From CAZCEC01 sp964497615 (GTDB lineage: Bacteria; Chloroflexota; Anaerolineae; Anaerolineales; UBA6663), in NCBI GenBank assembly GCA_964497615.1, contig CAZCEC010000092.1, positions 1-22,744 of the forward strand: a stretch of DNA of 22,744 nt, read 5' to 3'. Of the stretch, positions 1 through 6,793 are shown piece by piece. Numbering within the stretch: the first letter of the stretch is position 1; every line of letters begins with the position of its first letter. The position numbers and the translations under genes are program-made. Below the pieces are notes generated by a model, which saw nothing but the letters and a program-made list of their open reading frames with translations, made no database searches and had not been told where the DNA came from.

Positions 1-136
1 GCGGCGGCGAGGGCGGACGGAGGGGGCAAGGGACTCAGGGGACTCAGGGGAGGGGTATGAAGGGAATAAGGGGCATAAAGGGCAGTAGAGACTCGGGGGC
101 GGGAAACAAGGGAAGTGAAGGAAATAAGGGTAATCA
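1..136 (+). repeat. G-run repeat tract (copy 1, G-rich on plus strand)
   Basis: The tract is made of short phrases with G-runs of three to five: GGGACTCAGGGG, GGGGTATGAAGGG, GGGGCATAAAGGG, GACTCGGGGG. The same phrases recur on the opposite strand at 442-531 and 4121-4197. Many G-runs are separated by 1-7 nt, so G-quadruplexes could form. No coding signal is seen. The tract may continue left of the window. Positions 137-286 hold nothing I recognise. Confidence 0.75.
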
Positions 137-286
137 GGCTTGAGTGACTCAGCGGGCTGTGGGCGGCGCGGCGAGGGGGAATATACCACAGCGCAGATCA
201 AGGGCCGGGCGCGGATTAGAACCGCTGCCTTGACACCCCGTCAAGTCGATTCGCGCAAGTTCAATGGACCCACCGTTGGATTGCCG

Positions 287-350
287 TCGAACGACACCGG
301 GACCGTAGTCGAACGGCACCGGGACCGTAGGCGGGGGATTTACTCCCCCG
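287..350 (+). repeat. 22-bp tandem duplication followed by a hairpin
   Basis: A 22-bp unit beginning TCGAACG and ending GGGACCGTAG occurs at 287-308 and again at 309-330 with one mismatch. It is followed at once by a perfect 7-bp stem, CGGGGGA (332-338) and TCCCCCG (344-350), with loop TTTAC. This looks like non-coding intergenic repeat DNA. Further on, 407-421 (AGGGCGCGACTACGG) is the exact reverse complement of 12855-12869. Confidence 0.65.
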
Positions 351-441
351 GCCAGCGCGCCACAAGCGAGCCGCGCCCATGACCCCCCGGCGGGGGCGCT
401 GCGCAGAGGGCGCGACTACGGGTTACGGGTCCAGCATCGAA

Positions 442-531
442 CGAGTCCCCCGAGTCCCCTCGCATCCCCTGAGTCCCCTCGCCCCTTATACCCTTCAGAC
501 CCCTTATACCCCTTCCCCGAATCCCCCCACC
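442..531 (-). repeat. G-run repeat tract (copy 2, G-rich on minus strand)
   Basis: Read on the minus strand, this has the same GGGGTATAAGGG, GGGGACTCAGGGG and GGGACTCGGGGG phrases as 1-136. It begins immediately after the stop codon of the YIP1-type gene at 532, so it would form the 3' untranslated region of that transcript. The dense G-runs could fold as RNA or DNA quadruplexes. Positions 351-441 contain only a CCCCC/GGGGG palindrome near 384-396. Confidence 0.75.
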
Positions 532-1221
532 CTACCACCCCACCAGCCCCGCCCACGCGCCCGCCACCGCCGCCAGCGGCAGCAGCGCCAGCAGCACCAC
601 GCTAGGCACGGCCACGATCAGCGCCGGGCGCCAGGCCAGCCCATACACCGCCCGCGCCGCCTGCACCGTCAGCGCCAGAGCGTAGATGGCGGCGGGCAGC
701 AGCAGCAGCCGCAGCGGCGCGGGGCCGCTCACCAGCAGGCCGGCCGCCAGCGTCAGCGGCGCGGCGAACGACGCGCACACAAACGCCAGGCTCCCATACT
801 CGCCACGCGCATCCAGTTGATCGGCCAGGGCGTGGGCGGCGGCGGTGGCGGCCACAAACGTCACCACCGTCAGCAGCACCAGCCCCACGTAAGCCCCCAT
901 CACCGTGAACAGCGGCGCGGAAGTCCGCAGAAGGCTGGCCATGGCCGGCGCCCCCCAGCCCAGCGCCGCGCCGGCCGCCATCCACTTAACGGCGCGCTCC
1001 GGGCGGGCGGCGGGGTTGAGGGCCAGCCCTTCAAAGGTGGCCAGGCCGGGCTGCAGGATGGCCTGCTCCCAGACGGTGTACCACGGGCTGGGGCGGATGG
1101 CTTCGGCGCGGACGGTCAGGCTGGCCATGGCGCTGCCGGGGATGAGCAGGTGCTTCTTCGCGGCTGGCGCGGCGGCGCTGGCGTTATTGGTCTTGGGAAT
1201 AGCGGGGGCTTCGGTGGCCAT
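532..1221 (-). CDS. YIP1-family-like multi-pass membrane protein
   Basis: The protein is 229 aa. The ATG at 1221 is chosen because AGGAGG lies 4 nt upstream; the frame stays open further upstream but without a comparable site. Residues 1-75 are polar, with a short Ala/Pro-rich start and the segment WEQAILQPG (51-59), as in bacterial YIP1-domain proteins. They are followed by about five hydrophobic segments near 79-97, 104-128, 143-165, 168-190 and 198-226. This is the usual YIP1 arrangement of a cytosolic N-terminus and a compact helical bundle in the inner membrane. Bacterial members have no established biochemical role. It stands alone, and its 3' end abuts a G-run repeat tract. The family call is from pattern recognition; an unrelated five-helix membrane protein is the alternative. 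Confidence 0.72.
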   Translation of the reverse strand: MATEAPAIPKTNNASAAAPAAKKHLLIPGSAMASLTVRAEAIRPSPWYTVWEQAILQPGLATFEGLALNPAARPERAVKWMAAGAALGWGAPAMASLLRTSAPLFTVMGAYVGLVLLTVVTFVAATAAAHALADQLDARGEYGSLAFVCASFAAPLTLAAGLLVSGPAPLRLLLLPAAIYALALTVQAARAVYGLAWRPALIVAVPSVVLLALLPLAAVAGAWAGLVGW

Positions 1222-1316
1222 GGATCCTCCTGCGCGGTGAGTGTTGGGTCGCGCGGGAGGAGAGTGCAAGAAGGGTGCCGAGGCCAAGCGGGCTGGGCCA
1301 CCGCGTAGGCTGGCCA

Positions 1317-1459
1317 TGTCATTCCGAGGCGCCGGCCGCCTGCCCCACCTGTCGGTGGCGGGGTGCGCCGAGGAATCTTGACTTGCATTCAGGGCAAGAT
1401 GCCTCACCCGCACCGGCGGCGCGCCTGGCCCGGCGGGCTGCGGCGGGTTCGGCATGACA
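1317..1459. repeat. Inverted-repeat element of the TCATTCCGAG / GAGGAATCTTG type
   Basis: The outer ends are TGTCATTCCGA (from 1317) and TCGGCATGACA (to 1459), which are inverted copies with one mismatch. An inner stem pairs GAGGAATCTTG (1370-1380) with CAAGATGCCTC (1395-1405), 10 of 11 matching, around a 14-nt loop. Elements opening with TGTCATTCCGAG and carrying GAGGAATCT are familiar non-coding dispersed repeats in many bacterial genomes. It fills most of the gap between the YIP1-type and DUF3291 genes and encodes nothing recognisable. Confidence 0.7.
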
Positions 1460-1471
1460 AAGCCCGGCGTT

Positions 1472-1486
1472 GGCGGAGCCTCCGCC
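1472..1486 (-). terminator. Possible hairpin terminator after the DUF3291 gene
   Basis: GGCGGAG (1472-1478) and CTCCGCC (1480-1486) form a perfect 7-bp inverted repeat with a 1-nt centre. A real hairpin would have to open the top pairs to make a loop. It lies 1 nt past the DUF3291 stop. No T-run follows on the minus strand, so intrinsic termination is uncertain. Confidence 0.3.
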
Positions 1487-1487
1487 G

Positions 1488-1931
1488 CTATTGGGCGGCG
1501 AACACCTGCTGAAACGTAAACGCAAACGCCGCCGGCCCGTGCGCCCGCAGGTGGTCCAGCCGGTGCTTCCCTTCTTCTAGGCTGGGCGTGTGGCCGGCGG
1601 GCACCCACCACAGCACCTGGTATGGCCCGTCGAAGCGCTCGAACCACTCGTGCCGCCGCCGCAGCACCGCCGCGTGCTCGCCCCGGTAGGCATACGCCCG
1701 CAGCGCCGCCACGCTCTCCCACACCGACATATTCACGATGAGGCGCTCATCCGGGTAGGCGCGCACATCGGTGGCGTTGCCGCTGTCGCTCTGGAGCCGC
1801 CACACAAAGCCGGGGGCGGCGTCGGCCAGCGCGTTAACGCGGTCGAGCGCGGCCACGAAGTCCGCCAGGCGCGGGTCGTCCAGCGGCGCGACGAGGCGGG
1901 CAATGTTCATCTGGGCCAGGTGATGGGTCAT
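1488..1931 (-). CDS. DUF3291 domain-containing protein
   Basis: The protein is 147 aa, a full-length DUF3291 (antibiotic biosynthesis monooxygenase-like ferredoxin fold). The family pattern is visible: an N-terminal LAQMNIARL strand, PGFVWRLQ (41-48), a central NMSVWESVAALRAYAYRGEH stretch, RRHEWFE, and the late WWVPAGHTPSLEEGKHRLDHLRAHG motif. The reaction is unknown; the fold resembles heme-degrading or quinone-oxidising small monooxygenases. The start is the ATG at 1931. No Shine-Dalgarno precedes it, but a TATCAT box ends 7 nt upstream, which fits a leaderless message. If that is wrong, the ATG at residue 8 is the alternative. It is divergent from the VOC gene at 2148. Confidence 0.85.
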   Translation of the reverse strand: MTHHLAQMNIARLVAPLDDPRLADFVAALDRVNALADAAPGFVWRLQSDSGNATDVRAYPDERLIVNMSVWESVAALRAYAYRGEHAAVLRRRHEWFERFDGPYQVLWWVPAGHTPSLEEGKHRLDHLRAHGPAAFAFTFQQVFAAQ

Positions 1932-1938
1932 GGGAGGA

Positions 1939-1944
1939 ATGATA
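1939..1944 (-). promoter_or_regulatory. Putative -10 box (TATCAT) for the DUF3291 gene
   Basis: TATCAT on the minus strand (5 of 6 to TATAAT) sits 7 nt before the ATG at 1931, so transcription would begin at or next to the start codon. No convincing -35 box is seen at standard spacing. Confidence 0.4.
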
Positions 1945-1953
1945 GTCGAAAAC

Positions 1954-2123
1954 CTTTGTCACGAATTGCACGAATTTGAGAACGAATTGGCACGAACGCA
2001 CTACGTTTCACGTGTCACGGGTCATGTCTCGCGTCTTGGGCCGCCGGTCGCATGTTGCCACGCATGGCGCGAAGCTCTGTCGAAGGTTTCATTCGAGTAG
2101 AATTCGTGTCATTCGTGACAAAG
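1954..2123. repeat. Inverted pair of ATTCGTG-type repeats in a divergent promoter region
   Basis: The 23-nt arms at 1954-1976 and 2101-2123 are inverted copies with 21 of 23 matches; the shared parts are CTTTGTCACGAAT and CACGAATT. Between them are further CACGAA phrases and a TTTCACGTGTCACGGGTCAT stretch resembling one near 8060-8095. The interval lies between divergent genes and must hold the start signals of both, but no clear plus-strand promoter was found. Repeats built on ATTCGTG are a known type of intergenic filler in several bacterial phyla. Confidence 0.65.
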
Positions 2124-2147
2124 TTCTAGCTGGAAGGAGACTCGCCA

Positions 2148-2540
2148 ATGCCCATCCAACCCGACATGATCGGCATGGTCGTGCGCGACATGGCCGCGGC
2201 GCTGAAGTTCTACCGCCTATTGGGCCTGGACATCCCCGCGGGGGCGGAGAAGGACGACCACGTCGAGTACAAGTCCTTCAACGGCTACCGCCTGGCGTGG
2301 GACAACGTGGAATTGATCAAGAGCCTGATGCCGGACTGGGAGGAGCCGCGCGGCCACCGCATGGGCCTGGCCTTCCTGGCGGACAGCCCGGCCGAGGTGG
2401 ACGCCATCCACGCGCGCCTGACCGCCGCGGGTTACGTCAGCCGCAAAGACCCGTGGGATGCCTTCTGGGGCCAGCGCTACGCCACAGTCATGGACCCGGA
2501 CGGGAACCCGGTGGACGTGTTCGCGCCGCTGGCTTCTTAG
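2148..2540 (+). CDS. VOC superfamily (glyoxalase/bleomycin-resistance fold) protein
   Basis: The protein is 130 aa, a single VOC domain made of two beta-alpha-beta-beta-beta modules. Module 1 is MIGMVVRDMAAALKFYRLLGLD (7-28). Module 2 runs from HRMGLAFLADSPAEVDAIHARLTAAG (70-95) to the terminal MDPDGNPVDVF (115-125). The start is fixed by AAGGAG 9 nt upstream of the ATG. The usual metal ligands are only partly present: the first-strand position is Met rather than His, and the last is Asp124 in place of the common Glu. It may bind a ligand rather than catalyse a metal-dependent reaction. The substrate cannot be told from sequence. Its last 53 bp overlap the convergent SET-domain gene. Confidence 0.85.
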   Translation: MPIQPDMIGMVVRDMAAALKFYRLLGLDIPAGAEKDDHVEYKSFNGYRLAWDNVELIKSLMPDWEEPRGHRMGLAFLADSPAEVDAIHARLTAAGYVSRKDPWDAFWGQRYATVMDPDGNPVDVFAPLAS

Positions 2541-2976
2541 GCTTCACCAGCAGCACCCCCCGGCAGTTCGGCGCGCCGCAGTGGCAGGCGTAGCGCGCGG
2601 CGAAGTCTTTGCGCCAATGGCCGTCGCGCTCCAGCCGGTAGTCGTAGGTCAGCTCTTCGCCGGGGCGGATGTCGCGCAGGGTCTCAATGAAGATGCGGCC
2701 GTCGTCGTCCACCGCTTCGCAGTTGGGGTTGCACGAGTGGTTGATGAAGCGCGCGTCGTTGCCGCCCACCGAGGCGTCGATGACGGTGTGCGCGTCCACG
2801 GTGAACAGGTAGGTGTGCGGGTGGTCGTGGGCGTCGTCGTCGTAGCGCGTGTCGGCCACTTCGGGCGTCACGCGCTCGCCGGTGTACTCGATCAGCCGCC
2901 GCCCGCGCCGCAGGCGGCGGGTGGCGAACACGCCCAGCCCCGCGATGGGCGAGGGGCGGACGGTGAAAGGCAGCAC
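2488..2976 (-). CDS. SET domain protein with post-SET cysteines (probable lysine methyltransferase)
   Basis: The protein is 162 aa, essentially a bare SET domain. Visible motifs are PIAGLGVFATR (10-20, SAM-binding GxG loop), RFINHSCNPNC (76-86), GEELTYDY (106-113, catalytic Tyr region) and a post-SET zinc-type Cys pattern, CHC at 131-133 and C138. These are the SAM- and lysine-channel elements of SET methyltransferases; the protein substrate in bacteria is usually unknown. The start is a GTG at 2976, 6 nt after the lipoprotein stop, matching the usual N-terminus just before the GxG strand; its ribosome site is weak. A basic Pro-rich tail (145-162) is encoded in the stretch overlapping the VOC gene. 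It is probably co-transcribed with the lipoprotein gene. Confidence 0.88.
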   Translation of the reverse strand: MLPFTVRPSPIAGLGVFATRRLRRGRRLIEYTGERVTPEVADTRYDDDAHDHPHTYLFTVDAHTVIDASVGGNDARFINHSCNPNCEAVDDDGRIFIETLRDIRPGEELTYDYRLERDGHWRKDFAARYACHCGAPNCRGVLLVKPKKPAARTRPPGSRPGP

Positions 2977-2982
2977 CTTCGC

Positions 2983-3396
2983 CTACGGCCCGGTCACCCC
3001 CGGCACGGCGCGCTCGCAGTTCACTTCGCCCAGCTCGGCGTGCGGCAGGCTGGCGTCGGCGGCCACGGCGGCGGTCAGCGTGTCGTCGGAGAAGTATTCG
3101 GCATACTCAAACACAAAGCCGCTGGCGAACTCGAAGGCCTGCTCGTCGGCGTTGTAGGTGTAGCTGCCGGTGTGCGTGACGCCGTCGTAGTCGTCAAAGC
3201 TCACGTCGCCGCCGGCCTCGAAGGTGAACCGGCCCGCATACGCAATCAGCCCGCCCTCGTGACCGGAGCAGTCGAACTGGCCGGTGGGCGCGCCGGGGTC
3301 GCCGCCGTTGCCGTTGCCGCCATCGGCGGGGCGGCAGGCCGCGGCCAGGGCCAGCACGGTGAGGGAGGTGAGGAGGAGTGACTTGAGTTTGAGCAT
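2983..3396 (-). CDS. Small secreted lipoprotein of unknown function
   Basis: The protein is 137 aa. It has a Lys-containing N-terminus, a hydrophobic stretch at 6-20 and a lipobox-like LAAAC ending at Cys21, so export and lipid anchoring are likely. A Gly/Asn/Pro linker (25-40) follows. The mature part is acidic, beta-rich and aromatic (TFEAGGDVSFDDYDGVTHTG, then FEYAEYF), with Cys43 and Cys127 as a possible disulfide pair. No family is recognised. The frame is open upstream into the tandem repeats, but the signal peptide fixes the ATG at 3396. A TTGACC-17-CACAAT promoter ends 6 nt before it, so the message may be leaderless. The SET-domain gene follows after 6 nt. Confidence 0.75.
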   Translation of the reverse strand: MLKLKSLLLTSLTVLALAAACRPADGGNGNGGDPGAPTGQFDCSGHEGGLIAYAGRFTFEAGGDVSFDDYDGVTHTGSYTYNADEQAFEFASGFVFEYAEYFSDDTLTAAVAADASLPHAELGEVNCERAVPGVTGP

Positions 3397-3402
3397 AGGC
3401 TG

Positions 3403-3431
3403 ATTGTGAATGAAAACGGGCGATTGGTCAA
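3403..3431 (-). promoter_or_regulatory. Putative sigma70-type promoter for the lipoprotein-SET pair
   Basis: On the minus strand TTGACC (3431-3426) is followed after exactly 17 nt by CACAAT (3408-3403), and the ATG begins 6 nt later at 3396. The -35 matches 5 of 6 and the -10 matches 4 of 6. The surrounding DNA repeats TGGTCAATTGGC and TGGTCAACTGGC on the plus strand, so the -35 lies inside a small repeat. Confidence 0.45.
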
Positions 3432-3526
3432 TTGGCCGAATGGTGGACTGGTCAACTGGCAGGATAAAACGGGTCCGATTGGTCCGGACGGGGTGGCGGT
3501 TGGAAACCGCTGCAACGAAAGCCCAA

Positions 3527-3556
3527 AGCCGCCCTGCGGCGGCTGGCTTGCCAGCC
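3527..3556. repeat. Two overlapping hairpins at the left border of the 49-bp array
   Basis: AGCCGCC (3527-3533) pairs with GGCGGCT (3538-3544), and GGCTGG (3541-3546) pairs with CCAGCC (3551-3556). The two stems share 3541-3544, so only one can form at a time. They directly precede the first unit of the tandem array. Confidence 0.6.
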
Positions 3557-3739
3557 GGGTGATGAGCACATCCGCCGCGCGACAGGCCCGGCGCTGGTTG
3601 ACGGCGGGTGATGGGCAAATCCACCGCGCGACAGGCCCGGCGCTGGTTGACAGCGGGTGATGAGCACATCCGCCGCGCGACAGGCCCGGCGCTGGTTGAT
3701 GGCGGGTGATGAGCACATCCACCGCGCGACAGGCCCGGC
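3557..3739. repeat. Tandem array of 49-bp units (3 full plus 1 partial)
   Basis: Units start at 3557, 3606, 3655 and 3704, exactly 49 bp apart, each opening GGGTGATG and containing CGCGACAGGCCCGGC. Copies differ at a few positions (GAGCACATCCGCC or GGGCAAATCCACC). The period is not a multiple of three, so any encoded peptide would change frame each unit; this argues against a protein repeat. There are no spacers, so it is not a CRISPR array. The core is shared, inverted, with the 57-bp array at 3883. Confidence 0.85.
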
Positions 3740-3775
3740 CCCGCGCGGGGCTGAAGACCCCGCGCTAGTCTCGGC

Positions 3776-3890
3776 GCCCGGTCAACCGGGCTTAGGAACT
3801 CGCAGGTTTTGCCGTGCAACAAACCGCTGAACTTCCGGAAGCCGGTCTTCAGCCGGCGTCGATACTAGCCCGGAGCCTTTAGCTCCGGGC
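3776..3890. repeat. Hairpin-rich linker between the two tandem arrays
   Basis: GCCCGG (3776-3781) and CCGGGC (3786-3791) form a perfect stem with loop TCAA. GCCCGGAGC (3868-3876) and GCTCCGGGC (3882-3890) form a perfect 9-bp stem with loop CTTTA; its right arm is also the first bases of the 57-bp array. Between them are smaller CCGG-based palindromes. No coding frame is credible here. Confidence 0.6.
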
Positions 3891-4059
3891 GGCGCCGGGC
3901 CTGTCGGATGCCGGCGAAAGGCAGCGGCCCAATCCACTGCTCCGGGCGGCGCCGGGCCTGTCGGAGGCCGGCGAAAGGCAGCGGCCCAATCCATTGCTCC
4001 GGGCGGCGCCGGGCCTGTCGGAGGCCGGCGAAAGGCAGCGGCCCAATCCATTGCTCCGG
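3883..4059. repeat. Tandem array of 57-bp units (3 full plus a stub)
   Basis: Units begin CTCCGGGCGGCGCCGGGCCT at 3883, 3940 and 3997, exactly 57 bp apart; a final CTCCGG stub starts at 4054. Copies are near identical (GGATGCC or GGAGGCC; CCACTGC or CCATTGC). Because 57 is a multiple of three, several frames stay open and show a 19-residue repeat, but there is no ribosome site or known domain. The core GGCGCCGGGCCTGTCG is an inverted match to the 49-bp unit core. From 4060 to 4120 nothing is recognised. Confidence 0.85.
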
Positions 4060-4133
4060 CCTGGCTGCCCCTCGCGCGTGCACCGCGCTCCTACCCTTCC
4101 CCTCTCCGCGCGCTCCGCGTCCCCCGAGTCCCC

Positions 4134-5690
<1,557 letters not shown>

Positions 5691-5691
5691 G

Positions 5692-6489
5692 TTACGGTAT
5701 TCTCCGCAGCACAAGATTGTCGAACGCCACTTCAGCCTGGGCTCCCTCGTCCAGCCGCCCGCCGATCAGCCCAATCGCACCGGTGACCAGGGCCGGCTCG
5801 GCCAGGGTCAGGTGCTCCACTTCCTTGTTGTTGAGCGTATACCACACCTGGTTCTCCAGCCGCACGACAATTAGATGGTTCCAGTCCCCGGCCAGGTGCG
5901 CGTTGGTCGTGCCGGTGGCGCTGGTGGTCTGACCCGCTGGCGCGGCCGTCTCGTAGCCGTAGCCCTCAGCGGTGAGGTAGAAGGCGTGGTAGTCGTAGCC
6001 GCCCGCGGCCCGCGGCTGCCCGCCAAAGAACAGGCCGCACGCGCCATTGCCGCCCGTGATCCGGCAGCTCACCTCGGCCGCGAAGTCGGTCAGCGGCTCG
6101 GCCCAGGGCATGAACTGGAACCCCGTCAGCGTGTACATCGCCTGGTACGTCCCCTCGCGCAGACCGGCGGGGTCCAGGCTGAGGGCCGCCGCCGGCCCGT
6201 CGAAGGTCTCGGTCAGCACCACCTCGGCCGCGTCCAGCCGGGCGACGTTGCGGTTGGTCTCGGCCTGGGCCGTCAGCAGCAGGGCGGTCTCGGCCGTGGC
6301 AGTGCCGCGCACCCGCGCCTGCACTTCCGGGTTGCTGCCCACGATCTCGATGAAGGCGATCATCGCGCCGCACGAGAGCACCGTCCCCAGCAGCACCAGG
6401 CCGCCCACGAGCAGCGCCGTGCGCAGGGGCGGGCGCGGCGGCCGGCTGGACATGCGCAACGGGCCGCGGCTGGGGCCGGGGCCGGTCAT
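5692..6489 (-). CDS. Single-pass membrane protein with LamG-like/DUF1080-type domain
   Basis: The protein is 265 aa. Residues 1-23 are basic and Pro-rich, 24-48 form one transmembrane helix, and the rest should lie outside. From about 93 the sequence reads as a concanavalin-like beta sandwich: ETFDGP near the start, an RITGGNGACGLFFGG strand pair, YDYHAFYLTAEGYGYE, DWNHLIVVRLENQVWYTLNNKEV, then a final FDNLVLRR strand. This layout is typical of LamG-like or 3-keto-disaccharide-hydrolase-type sugar-binding folds; no catalytic residues can be assigned. Cys142 and Cys151 could pair. The ATG at 6489 overlaps the upstream stop as ATGA, indicating coupled translation; Met13 is a weaker alternative. 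It sits in the operon ending with glpK. Confidence 0.75.
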   Translation of the reverse strand: MTGPGPSRGPLRMSSRPPRPPLRTALLVGGLVLLGTVLSCGAMIAFIEIVGSNPEVQARVRGTATAETALLLTAQAETNRNVARLDAAEVVLTETFDGPAAALSLDPAGLREGTYQAMYTLTGFQFMPWAEPLTDFAAEVSCRITGGNGACGLFFGGQPRAAGGYDYHAFYLTAEGYGYETAAPAGQTTSATGTTNAHLAGDWNHLIVVRLENQVWYTLNNKEVEHLTLAEPALVTGAIGLIGGRLDEGAQAEVAFDNLVLRRIP

Positions 6490-6782
6490 GCGGCCTCCAC
6501 GCCCGCGGCGACGATCATCTTCGACGCGGCTGTGGCGTGCCGGATGCCCCGCGCCGCGCGGTACTCGCCGGATTCCAGCCAGGCTTTGGCCCGCGCCACA
6601 TCCGGGAACTCCAGGATGACCAGACGGGCCGTGGGCCACTCGCCTTCCAGCACTTCCACCGGCCCGCCGCGCACCAGGTAGCGGCCGCCATACAGCGCCA
6701 CCGTCGGCGCGGCCAGCGCCTTGTAGTCCTCGTAGCGCGCCGGGTCGTGCACGTCAATATCCACCAGTACGTAAGCTGCCAT
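6486..6782 (-). CDS. DUF1330 domain-containing protein
   Basis: The protein is 98 aa. It matches the small DUF1330 dimeric ferredoxin-like fold: AAYVLVDIDVHDPARYEDYKA at the start, YGGRYLVRGG in the middle, LEGEWPTARLVILEFPD, and AKAWLESGEYRAARGIR before the C-terminus. No reaction is established for the family; it resembles the ABM/EthD group of small enzymes. The ATG at 6782 is chosen because GGGAG lies 6 nt upstream. An ATG at 6797 overlapping the monooxygenase stop as ATGA is the alternative and would add five residues. It follows the monooxygenase gene by 11 nt and overlaps the next start by 4 nt. Confidence 0.9.
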   Translation of the reverse strand: MAAYVLVDIDVHDPARYEDYKALAAPTVALYGGRYLVRGGPVEVLEGEWPTARLVILEFPDVARAKAWLESGEYRAARGIRHATAASKMIVAAGVEAA

Positions 6783-6793
6783 TCGGTCTCCCT

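Noticed and set aside
140..1308. Plus-strand open frames across the left intergenic region and into the YIP1-type gene
   Set aside because: The translations are repeat-derived, without ribosome sites or domains; the YIP1-type frame on the other strand explains the right half.
3452..4051. Repetitive peptides in frames crossing the tandem arrays
   Set aside because: They arise because 57 is a multiple of three and the DNA is GC-rich; no start signal, and the 49-bp array shifts frame each unit.
3557..4059. Possible CRISPR array
   Set aside because: Units are contiguous tandem copies of 49 and 57 bp with no unique spacers, and no cas gene is nearby.
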